A stretch of DNA of 5,252 nucleotides from Candidatus Faecivivens stercoravium (lineage in GTDB: Bacteria; Bacillota; Clostridia; Oscillospirales; Ruminococcaceae): the NCBI GenBank assembly GCA_018712425.1, contig DVHA01000029.1, positions 1 to 5,252 on the forward strand, given 5' to 3'. Of this stretch, positions 1 to 5,252 are shown piece by piece. Within the stretch, counting starts at the first letter, position 1; the number at the start of each line of letters is the position of its first letter. The notes beneath the pieces were generated by a model. It was not told the origin of the DNA, did not search any database, and worked only from the letters and a program-made list of their open reading frames with translations. A program made the position numbers and the translations under genes.

Positions 1-513
<513 letters not shown>

Positions 514-527
514 TCCTTTCTGCAAAT

Positions 528-548
528 CCTCCGGCTGACGGCCGGAGG
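528..548 (-). promoter_or_regulatory. Hairpin in the atpG-atpD spacer overlapping GGAGG
   Basis: Perfect 8-bp arms CCTCCGGC and GCCGGAGG enclose a 5-nt loop in the 50-nt spacer. In the RNA sense the 3' arm contains GGAGG (528-532), which lies 14 nt before the atpD ATG. Just before that ATG is a second, purine-rich AGAAAGGA. There is no U-run, so a terminator is unlikely. It may tune atpD translation or protect the RNA; either is inference. Confidence 0.55.
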
Positions 549-563
549 GGCGCGGGAAAAGGG

Positions 564-1499
564 TTACCCTTCCGTCCCGCGCATGGCGCGCTGGGCTTTC
601 GCCGCCCGCTGGGCGCGCTGGGCCTTGGCACCGGCCGATACCTCGGTAATTTCCTGGGTAATGGCCGCCTGGCGCACCCGGTTGTACTCCAGCGACAGCT
701 CGGACAGCAGCTTCTCGGCATTCTTGTTGGCCGCGTCCATCGCGGTCATACGGGCATTCTGCTCACTGCAAAAGCTGTCGATCAGGGCACTGTAGATATA
801 GCCCGAGACGTAGCTCTGGATGATGCTGTTTAAGACCACTTCCACCGACGGGACAAATTCCAGCGGCTCGTTCATCGCCTTCTCCTTGGTATGGGAGGGG
901 GTGGCGAAGGTCGAGCGGTGGAAGGGCAGCAGCCGGAAGCCGTTGGCCTCGGAGGAGATGCTGCTTTTCAGGTCGGTGTAGATGATGAAGATCTTGGCAA
1001 AATCCCCTTTTTCAAACCGCTCCAGCAGGATCGAACTGATCTCCCGCGCCCGGTCCATCGTCGGGTTCTGGGCGGTGTAGAGGAAACTCTGTTCAATCGG
1101 GATCTTATGCTGGGTGAAGTAGTGGCGGCCGTACTCCCCGACGACATAGAAGACGGTGTCGGGGTGGTCCTGGCGCATCTTCTCCGCCTCTTTGAGGACG
1201 TTCTGGTTATACGCCCCGGCGAGGCCCTTGTCGGCCGTAACAACGAGGCAGGCATAGGTGCCGTCCAGAGGGTTGGTGTCGTTATCGGGCGGGTAGAAGT
1301 AGGGGGATTCGACATATTCCGCCGTGCGGAAAATCCGCTTGATCTCGGTGCCGAGGGCCTCGAAATAGGGCCTGGTGGCGTCGAGGTCGCGGCGGGCCTT
1401 GCGGAGCTTGGTCGAGGAGATCAGGTACATCGCGTTGGTGATCTTTTTGGTATCCCGGACGCTTTCAATACGGTTTTTGATTTCCTTGGTGCTCGCCAT
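564..1499 (-). CDS. atpG: F1Fo ATP synthase gamma subunit with basic C-terminal tail
   Basis: This is the central rotor shaft: it turns with the c-ring inside the alpha3beta3 head and drives the catalytic changes in beta. It has 311 aa (E. coli 287). The N-terminal helix is typical (MASTKEIKNRIESVRDTKKI), as is KITNAMYLISSTKLRKA. A Rossmann-like middle includes LVVTADKGLAGAYN near 86-99, and the C-terminal helix ends in YNRVRQAAITQEITE as in the family. Most gamma proteins end a few residues later. This one adds about 20 residues (292-311) rich in Ala, Gln, Arg and Lys, encoded by a region with a repeated 12-nt block. The start lies 2 nt after the atpA stop (TAACGATG) with a weak GGGTGA site, so translation is probably coupled to atpA. 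No frameshift is seen. The tail would extend from the end of the shaft near the top of the head. Confidence 0.95.
   Translation of the reverse strand: MASTKEIKNRIESVRDTKKITNAMYLISSTKLRKARRDLDATRPYFEALGTEIKRIFRTAEYVESPYFYPPDNDTNPLDGTYACLVVTADKGLAGAYNQNVLKEAEKMRQDHPDTVFYVVGEYGRHYFTQHKIPIEQSFLYTAQNPTMDRAREISSILLERFEKGDFAKIFIIYTDLKSSISSEANGFRLLPFHRSTFATPSHTKEKAMNEPLEFVPSVEVVLNSIIQSYVSGYIYSALIDSFCSEQNARMTAMDAANKNAEKLLSELSLEYNRVRQAAITQEITEVSAGAKAQRAQRAAKAQRAMRGTEG
585..638. repeat. Imperfect 27-bp tandem duplication in the atpG 3' end
   Basis: The 12-nt block GGCGCGCTGGGC occurs at 585-596 and again at 612-623, exactly 27 nt (nine codons) apart. The flanking bases are partly alike. It encodes two imperfect copies of an AKAQRA-like unit in the gamma tail. 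The in-frame spacing suggests growth by slippage or duplication. Confidence 0.6.
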
Positions 1500-1501
1500 C
1501 G

Positions 1502-3292
1502 TTATTCACCCGCCTTTTTAGCGGCGGCAGCTTGTTTGGCCGCCATCTCCTCCTGCTGGAAAGCGTAGAGGCTGCGGTGGGCCAGGTCCATAATCGTCGA
1601 ACGGTCCTCGGGGGAAAGCTGGCCGGTGGAATCAATCCGCTGGCAGAGGTCCGGGGCCTGTTCGGAGACGTCCGACAGAAGGCGGGCTTCAAACCGGCCG
1701 ACCTGGTCGGGGCTGAGCTCCTGCATGATGTGCCCGAGGGCCGCCGTTAAGAGGATGACCTGCTCATGCTGGGCAAGGGGGTGGTACTGGGCCTGCCGGA
1801 GCAGGCGCATCAGCCCCTGGCCGTAAACCAGCTGGCGCTTGGTCGTCTCGTCCAGGTCGGAGGAGAACTGGGTGAAGACTTCCATCTCGCGGTACTGGGC
1901 GAGGTCGAGGCGGATGGTGCCGGCCGCCGACTTCATCGCCCGGGTCTGGGCGGCGCCGCCGACACGGGAGACCGACAGGCCGACGTTGACCGCCGGGCGC
2001 TGGCCGGAGAAGAAGAGGCTGCTCTCGAGGAAGATCTGGCCGTCGGTGATCGAGATGATGTTGGTCGGGATATAGGCGGAGACGTCGCCCGCCTGGGTCT
2101 CGACGATCGGCAGAGCGGTCATGCTGCCGCCGCCCTTCTCGTCCGAAAGGTGGGCCGAACGTTCCAGCAGACGAGAATGGAGGTAGAAGACGTCACCGGG
2201 GTAGGCTTCACGGCCGGGGGAGCGCTCCAGGAGGAGCGACAGCGCCCGGTAGGCAATCGCGTGCTTACTGAGGTCGTCGTAGACGATCAGCACATCCCGC
2301 CCCGAATACATGAAGTACTCGCCCAGCGCACAGCCGGCGTAAGGGGCGATATACTGGAGGGAGGCGGAAGCGGAAGCCGAAGCGTTGACGACGATCGTAT
2401 ACTCCATCGCGCCGCGGCGGGAGAGGTTCTCCACCAGCTGGGCGACCGAAGAGGCCTTCTGGCCGATGGCGACGTAGATGCAGATGACGCCCTTCCCCTT
2501 CTGGTTCAGGATGGTGTCGATTGCAACGGCGGTCTTGCCGGTCTGGCGGTCGCCGATGATCAGCTCCCGCTGGCCGCGGCCGATCGGGAACATCGAGTCG
2601 ATGGCGATGAGGCCGGTTTCCATCGGGGTGTTGACCGGCTGGCGGTCGACAATCGACGGGGCGGGCATCTCGATCGGGCGGTAGCCGTCGGCGGGGATAT
2701 CCCCCTTGCCGTCGATGGGAGACCCCAGGGCGTCGACAACCCGGCCGAGGAAAGCGTCGCCGACCGGGATGCCGGCGGTGCGGCCGGTCCGGCGGACGAT
2801 GCTGCCTTCGCTGATCTCTTCCGAATCACCGAAGAGGATGCAGCCGATCCGGTCGGGGGTCAGGTCCTGGACCATGCCTTTGACGCCGTTTGAGAACTGA
2901 AGGATTTCGCCGTAGGCCGCGTGTTCCAGGCCGGATACGGTCGCAATCTCGTCGCCAACCGAAAGGACCTCGCCCATCTCTTCAGCGCTGACCTCGGGAG
3001 TCCAGTTCTGGACCGTTTCGCGGATCAGCGGGATGATATTGCCGCCTGCGGGGTTTAACTTATCGAGGCTTTCCTTAAACTGGCGGAGCCTGCCGGAGAT
3101 GGTCCAGTCGTAGATGTCGGAGCCAACCTCCATCTGGAAGCCGTCGGTGATCGAACCGTCCTCTTCCCAGGTGACCGGGACCTCAATCCCGCGGACCTTT
3201 TTCAGGTATTCGGAGAGCCTTCTCTTTTCGTCCTCGGTGGGAGGAAGGCTGCTGCGAATAACCGCAATCAGGTTTTCGTCGTTTTTACGCAT
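1502..3292 (-). CDS. atpA: ATP synthase alpha subunit with N-terminal delta (OSCP) C-terminal domain
   Basis: This is the alpha subunit of the F1 head; three copies alternate with beta and hold the non-catalytic nucleotide sites. It is 596 aa from ATG 3292, about 80 longer than the usual 500-515. Residues about 1-80 do not match an alpha start. They read like the delta C-terminal domain: an SLPPTEDEK helix start, the strand EVPVTWEED, then GFQMEVGSDIYDWTISGRL, matching the delta pattern of a glycine turn, a strand, and a D-x-S/T-x-x-GRL helix. The alpha part follows from about 86 and is intact: a beta-barrel domain near 105-172, Walker A GDRQTGKT at 247-254 (E. coli about 169-176, so a shift of 78), Walker B LIVYDD at 335-340, and the arginine finger R443 in VSRVGGAAQ. 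The frame is continuous with no break. It overlaps atpF by 8 nt and ends 2 nt before atpG. The alpha identity is certain; the delta-domain reading is strong but made by eye. Confidence 0.95.
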   Translation of the reverse strand: MRKNDENLIAVIRSSLPPTEDEKRRLSEYLKKVRGIEVPVTWEEDGSITDGFQMEVGSDIYDWTISGRLRQFKESLDKLNPAGGNIIPLIRETVQNWTPEVSAEEMGEVLSVGDEIATVSGLEHAAYGEILQFSNGVKGMVQDLTPDRIGCILFGDSEEISEGSIVRRTGRTAGIPVGDAFLGRVVDALGSPIDGKGDIPADGYRPIEMPAPSIVDRQPVNTPMETGLIAIDSMFPIGRGQRELIIGDRQTGKTAVAIDTILNQKGKGVICIYVAIGQKASSVAQLVENLSRRGAMEYTIVVNASASASASLQYIAPYAGCALGEYFMYSGRDVLIVYDDLSKHAIAYRALSLLLERSPGREAYPGDVFYLHSRLLERSAHLSDEKGGGSMTALPIVETQAGDVSAYIPTNIISITDGQIFLESSLFFSGQRPAVNVGLSVSRVGGAAQTRAMKSAAGTIRLDLAQYREMEVFTQFSSDLDETTKRQLVYGQGLMRLLRQAQYHPLAQHEQVILLTAALGHIMQELSPDQVGRFEARLLSDVSEQAPDLCQRIDSTGQLSPEDRSTIMDLAHRSLYAFQQEEMAAKQAAAAKKAGE

Positions 3293-3785
3293 CCGGCTCC
3301 CCCCTCTTGCCCGCATTGGCAGCGTTTAAGAACTGTTCATAGGGGCTGCCTTCCCCTTTCAGCAGCAGCTTTTCTGCCGCGGTGACGGCCAGGTCGGCCA
3401 TTTCCTTCTGGGCGTCGCGGAGCATCTTGTCATGTTCCCGCTCGGTATTCGCCCGGGCTGCCTGCAGGATGCGGTCGGCTTCGTCCTTGGCGGCTTTCAG
3501 CTGCTCGCTGCGGCTTGCCTCGATCGCCTTCTGGGCATCGGCCTTTTTCTGGGCAATCTCCTGGGCAGCGCTGTCCAGCTGGCGGGTATAACTGTCCTTC
3601 AACGCCTCGGCGTCCTGGAGCTTCTGCTTGGCCTCGGAATCCATATTCTGATAATAGCTTTCCCGTTTTTCCATAAAAGCCTTGACAGGTTTGAAAAGCA
3701 GAAGGTAAAGACCGCCGGCCAGGATGGCGAAGTTTAAGAGATGCAGCAGGATCTGCTGCCAGTCGATATTCAGCGGAATGTTCAT
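3285..3785 (-). CDS. atpF: F1Fo ATP synthase subunit b
   Basis: This is the peripheral-stalk subunit; a dimer links subunit a in the membrane to the F1 head and resists its rotation. It has 166 aa, usual for the family. One membrane helix near residues 10-31 follows a short N terminus, with the typical FKPVKAFMEKR boundary at 31-41. A long charged coiled-coil-like helix rich in Ala, Lys, Glu and Gln runs from about 42 to 142 and includes the family-typical DLAVTAAEKLL (131-141). The last 25 residues (from LKGEG) are less helical and end in a charged tail. The C-terminal part of b normally binds the delta C-terminal domain, here found fused to alpha in the next gene. Its stop codon lies inside the atpA start: ATGCGTAA holds both, an 8-nt overlap that suggests translational coupling. 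I see no delta domain fused to its C terminus, unlike the mycobacterial b-delta fusion. Confidence 0.95.
   Translation of the reverse strand: MNIPLNIDWQQILLHLLNFAILAGGLYLLLFKPVKAFMEKRESYYQNMDSEAKQKLQDAEALKDSYTRQLDSAAQEIAQKKADAQKAIEASRSEQLKAAKDEADRILQAARANTEREHDKMLRDAQKEMADLAVTAAEKLLLKGEGSPYEQFLNAANAGKRGEPDA
3297..3306 (-). promoter_or_regulatory. atpA ribosome binding site inside the atpF end
   Basis: GAGGGGGGAG lies 4 nt before the ATG at 3292, within the last codons of atpF. The upstream in-frame ATG at 3316 has no comparable site before it. This sets the atpA start at 3292, and shows that the delta-like N-terminal segment belongs to the translated protein rather than to an over-long frame. 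Confidence 0.75.
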
Positions 3786-3791
3786 ACCTTA

Positions 3792-3801
3792 CCTCCTCCT
3801 T
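3792..3801 (-). promoter_or_regulatory. atpF ribosome binding site
   Basis: AAGGAGGAGG lies 6 nt before the atpF ATG at 3785 and fills most of the 17-nt atpE-atpF gap. It is the longest Shine-Dalgarno match in the window and fixes the atpF start. Confidence 0.8.
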
Positions 3802-3802
3802 A

Positions 3803-4204
3803 TTACAGGACGAAGATGATCAGGATAACGCAGAGCAGCGCGTAGATGATCGCAGTTTCGATAAAGACCAGGCCCAGCATCAGGGTTGTCCGGATCTTGC
3901 CCTCGGCTTCCGGCTGGCGGGAGATGCCTTCCGCGGACTTCGCAACGGCGTTGCCCATCGCGATCGCGCCGCCGCCGGCAGCGAGGCCGATGGCGATAGC
4001 GGTACCGAGCGCCTTGGCGGCGTCGGTGTTGTCGGGGGCAGCCGCTTCCTCCTCGACCGTCTGGCTGGCGGAAGTGGTGGTGACATCGGCGGCGTTATCG
4101 TCGCCGGCGGCAAAAGCCGGGATAATCATGACGATCATCGCGACAATCACGGCGAGAAGAAGGGCGGGCAGTACTTTCATCAGTTTGTTCATCGTTTTGC
4201 TCAT
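3803..4204 (-). CDS. atpE: F1Fo ATP synthase subunit c with N-terminal signal-like extension
   Basis: This is the ring-forming proteolipid that carries ions through the membrane and drives rotation. Start chosen at ATG 4204, 8 nt after GGAGG, giving 133 aa against the usual 70-90. The normal c hairpin is residues about 63-133: helix 1 is glycine/alanine rich, the polar loop holds RQPEA (96-100), and helix 2 holds the ion-binding glutamate E116 in FIETAIIYALL. Before it comes a Lys-containing start, a hydrophobic stretch (about 11-29), an AFA-A site resembling signal peptidase I cleavage after residue 32, and an acidic Ser/Thr-rich linker (33-62). A cleaved signal would leave the mature N terminus outside the membrane, which matches normal c topology. 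An uncleaved segment would give a three-helix c. E116-T117 and Y121 resemble Na+-type rings, but M83 stands where those have Gln, so ion choice is uncertain and H+ seems likelier. Seventeen nt separate it from atpF. Confidence 0.93.
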   Translation of the reverse strand: MSKTMNKLMKVLPALLLAVIVAMIVMIIPAFAAGDDNAADVTTTSASQTVEEEAAAPDNTDAAKALGTAIAIGLAAGGGAIAMGNAVAKSAEGISRQPEAEGKIRTTLMLGLVFIETAIIYALLCVILIIFVL

Positions 4205-4234
4205 GACAGTTTCCTCCAAAATAACCTTTTGATT
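4205..4234 (-). promoter_or_regulatory. AT-rich atpB-atpE spacer with atpE ribosome binding site
   Basis: The spacer is A/T-rich in an otherwise GC-rich operon and carries GGAGG at 4213-4217, 8 nt before the ATG at 4204. The TTG at 4219, which would add five residues, overlaps the area of this site and has no good site of its own. An unstructured AT-rich spacer with a strong site before the c gene fits the need for many c copies per enzyme; in E. coli the atpE initiation region is known to be unusually strong. Confidence 0.65.
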
Positions 4235-5071
4235 TTAAGCGGCTTTTTTAGCCTTTTTTGCTTTTTTTACTTTATGATCCGGCTCCGAAACCTCGCCGTA
4301 ATACAGGGCGGTCAGCATCGTCAGGACGTAGGTCTGGATGAGGGCGTGCAGGAGGGTGAACAGCACGCCGACCACCACCGGCAGCACAACGCTCAGCTGC
4401 ACATAGTAGTAGACCAGCTCGGTGACGAGCAGCCCGCTTAAGAGGGCGCCGAACAGACGGAAGCTCATCGAGATCGGCAGCGAGAACTCCTTTAAGGTCT
4501 TGCCGATGCCGCGGACCCCGTTGCCGGCAATGCCGCCGGACATGATGACGAGGTAGGAAAGGCAGCCGATGGCGATCGCGCCGTTGACATCCGAAAGGGG
4601 CGCCGGCAGGGTAATCGGATGGCCGGCTACGGTGATCGCCTGGACGCCAAGCAGTTCAAACAGCGTCCCTACAAAAATATAACTGCCGACCGCGAAGAGG
4701 TAGACCCCGAGGAAGCCGTGCCGCCAGGGGGAATTGGACTTCGCCAGGTTGTCAAACAGGCCGACCACCTGCTCAATCAGCATCTGGAAACGGCCGGGGA
4801 CAATCTTGAAGCGGGGGATCGCAAAGATCCGGATCAGCGCCGCCGCAATGAGCAGGATCCCTGTTACGACCATGCCCGAAATAAGGCCCGGGTTGACGTC
4901 TTTCAGGCCGAAGAGGCTCACTTGCCCGGTTTCGTGCAAAACGGCGTCCCGCATCGTCTCCTGGACCGTTTCGGCTTTGGGGGCCGAACCGACCAGGACG
5001 GCCGCCGCCGCCAGCAGGACGATCACGGCAATCCAGACGATGATGAAAACCTGCTTTTTCTTAGATTTCAT
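4235..5071 (-). CDS. atpB: F1Fo ATP synthase subunit a
   Basis: This is the membrane stator subunit that forms the two ion half-channels against the c-ring. The ORF is open further upstream to 5221, but I chose the ATG at 5071 because AAGGAG lies 6 nt before it. The next ATG upstream (5077) abuts the same site with no spacing. The protein is 278 aa, close to family length, and strongly hydrophobic with about five or six membrane segments: roughly 8-29, 63-85, 117-140, 163-185, then the two long C-terminal helices 196-223 and 226-260. The essential stator arginine is R205 in the SFRLFG motif, and Q246 in LIQTYVLTML matches the conserved helix-6 glutamine. The Asn usually four residues after the Arg is Ala209, and the acidic residue common nine residues after it is Leu214. 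The protein ends in a Lys/Ala-rich tail. It is the first atp gene in the window, with 30 nt to atpE. Identity is certain; the exact start is likely. Confidence 0.95.
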   Translation of the reverse strand: MKSKKKQVFIIVWIAVIVLLAAAAVLVGSAPKAETVQETMRDAVLHETGQVSLFGLKDVNPGLISGMVVTGILLIAAALIRIFAIPRFKIVPGRFQMLIEQVVGLFDNLAKSNSPWRHGFLGVYLFAVGSYIFVGTLFELLGVQAITVAGHPITLPAPLSDVNGAIAIGCLSYLVIMSGGIAGNGVRGIGKTLKEFSLPISMSFRLFGALLSGLLVTELVYYYVQLSVVLPVVVGVLFTLLHALIQTYVLTMLTALYYGEVSEPDHKVKKAKKAKKAA

Positions 5072-5077
5072 AGGCAT

Positions 5078-5083
5078 CTCCTT
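5078..5083 (-). promoter_or_regulatory. atpB ribosome binding site
   Basis: AAGGAG on the minus strand lies 6 nt before the ATG at 5071 and directly against the ATG at 5077. The normal spacing favours the 5071 start and argues against the longer reading frame that begins at 5221. Confidence 0.75.
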
Positions 5084-5130
5084 CTTGTGGAAACGGCCCG
5101 GGGATGGACTGGGCCCCGGGGCCGCAGGTT

Positions 5131-5161
5131 GTCCGGCCTTCCGCCGGGAAGCCGGCCGGAC
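5131..5161 (-). repeat. GC-rich inverted repeat (leader hairpin 3)
   Basis: The 8-nt arms GTCCGGCC and GGCCGGAC are perfectly complementary. Inside them a TTCC/GGAA pairing closes a small loop with a 3-nt bulge, giving a long, stable predicted stem. Downstream in the RNA sense comes a further palindrome, GGCCCCGGGGCC, at 5112-5123. Such strong structure just before the atpB ribosome binding site could affect readthrough, RNA stability or translation. It could also be a dispersed intergenic repeat, which this window alone cannot test. Confidence 0.5.
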
Positions 5162-5166
5162 AGGGA

Positions 5167-5183
5167 GGCAGCGGTAAGCTGCC
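5167..5183 (-). repeat. Inverted repeat (leader hairpin 2)
   Basis: A perfect 6-bp stem GGCAGC/GCTGCC encloses a 5-nt loop. Its arms are the same hexamers as in the hairpin at 5236-5252, in swapped order, so mutually exclusive pairings are possible between the two. It lies about 95 nt upstream of the atpB start. Confidence 0.5.
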
Positions 5184-5235
5184 TGGGAAAGCGTGGAAAT
5201 CAATTTTGTTTGCCATGGCATTGAATGTTCATTTC

Positions 5236-5252
5236 GCTGCCCTTAAGGCAGC
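5236..5252 (-). repeat. Inverted repeat (leader hairpin 1)
   Basis: A perfect 6-bp stem GCTGCC/GGCAGC flanks a 5-nt loop at the right edge of the window. The same stem sequence recurs in the hairpin at 5167-5183 with its arms in the opposite order, so arms of the two hairpins could also pair with each other. The repeat may continue beyond the window edge. There is no following U-tract, so it is not a clear terminator. Confidence 0.5.

Larger units (their letters stand above)
5078..5252 (-). promoter_or_regulatory. Structured 5' leader upstream of atpB
   Basis: This stretch precedes the first atp gene in the window and I see no convincing gene in it. In the RNA sense (minus strand) it holds, in order, a 6-bp hairpin at 5236-5252, a 6-bp hairpin at 5167-5183, an 8-bp hairpin at 5131-5161, a 12-bp palindrome at 5112-5123, and then the atpB ribosome binding site. 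No hairpin is followed by a U-run, so none looks like a standard intrinsic terminator. I could not find a convincing -35/-10 pair, so the promoter may lie beyond 5252, or atpI or another gene may be upstream. A leader or attenuator role is inference from the density of inverted repeats. Confidence 0.45.

Noticed and set aside
2355..2385. Short GCG-GAA-GC-like repeat inside atpA
   Set aside because: It encodes the alternating Ser/Ala stretch in alpha where the family has a similar Ala/Ser-rich segment before LQYIAPYAG, so it is ordinary coding sequence.
1766..2893. Long plus-strand open frame opposite atpA (375 codons)
   Set aside because: It is antisense to a clear alpha subunit gene. GC-rich codon use on the coding strand leaves long open frames opposite, and the translation shows no recognisable domain.
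4241..4259. Terminator-like GGCT/AGCC stem followed by six T on the plus strand
   Set aside because: The stem is only 4 bp, it points antisense to the operon, and it falls in the Lys-codon tail of atpB. There is no plus-strand gene for it to end.
5061..5216. A 51-codon minus-strand frame starting MANKIDFHAF and ending inside the atpB start
   Set aside because: No ribosome binding site precedes its ATG, its middle is a Pro/Gly-rich translation of the leader hairpins, and it resembles no family I know. Not listed as a gene.
5072..5221. A 50-residue N-terminal extension of AtpB from the ATG at 5221
   Set aside because: It would translate the hairpin-rich leader and lacks a ribosome binding site, whereas AAGGAG sits at normal spacing before the ATG at 5071.
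4619..5224. Plus-strand open frame opposite atpB and its leader (201 codons)
   Set aside because: Rich in Asp, Arg and Gln as expected from the complement of a hydrophobic membrane protein gene; no ribosome binding site or motifs seen.

Overview
The window is most of one F1Fo ATP synthase (atp) operon, read entirely from the minus strand, so gene order runs from the right end to the left. The order is atpB (a), atpE (c), atpF (b), atpA (alpha), atpG (gamma), then the first 171 codons of atpD (beta), which leaves the window at position 1. atpC (epsilon) would be expected just beyond. The DNA is GC-rich. Genes are tightly packed (an 8-nt overlap to spacers of about 50 nt) and most starts have strong GGAGG-type ribosome binding sites. 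Together with the protein style this suggests a GC-rich Firmicute, perhaps an Oscillospirales/Ruminococcaceae-like clostridium. The taxonomic call is inference only.

Layout: 5078-5252 is a structured untranslated leader with several perfect inverted repeats. atpB occupies 4235-5071. A short AT-rich spacer with a good Shine-Dalgarno precedes atpE (3803-4204). atpF (3285-3785) overlaps atpA (1502-3292) by 8 nt. atpG (564-1499) starts 2 nt after the atpA stop. A 50-nt spacer carrying a perfect 8-bp hairpin leads into atpD (1-513, partial).

The main unusual point is the stator. No separate atpH (delta/OSCP) gene lies between atpF and atpA, where it normally sits. Instead the alpha subunit is about 80 residues longer than usual at its N terminus, and the extra segment reads as the C-terminal domain of delta, the part that normally binds the b stalk. 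The delta N-terminal domain, which normally docks on the alpha N-termini, is missing. The fusion could replace that docking step by covalently attaching the b-binding domain to alpha.

Two other subunits are also extended. The c subunit carries an N-terminal signal-peptide-like segment and an acidic Ser/Thr-rich linker before the normal hairpin. The gamma subunit ends in a 20-residue basic Ala/Gln/Arg tail built from a short DNA duplication.

The products form one machine. The a subunit and the c-ring conduct ions across the membrane, and c-ring rotation turns gamma inside the alpha3beta3 head, which makes ATP. The b stalk and the delta-like domain hold the head still.
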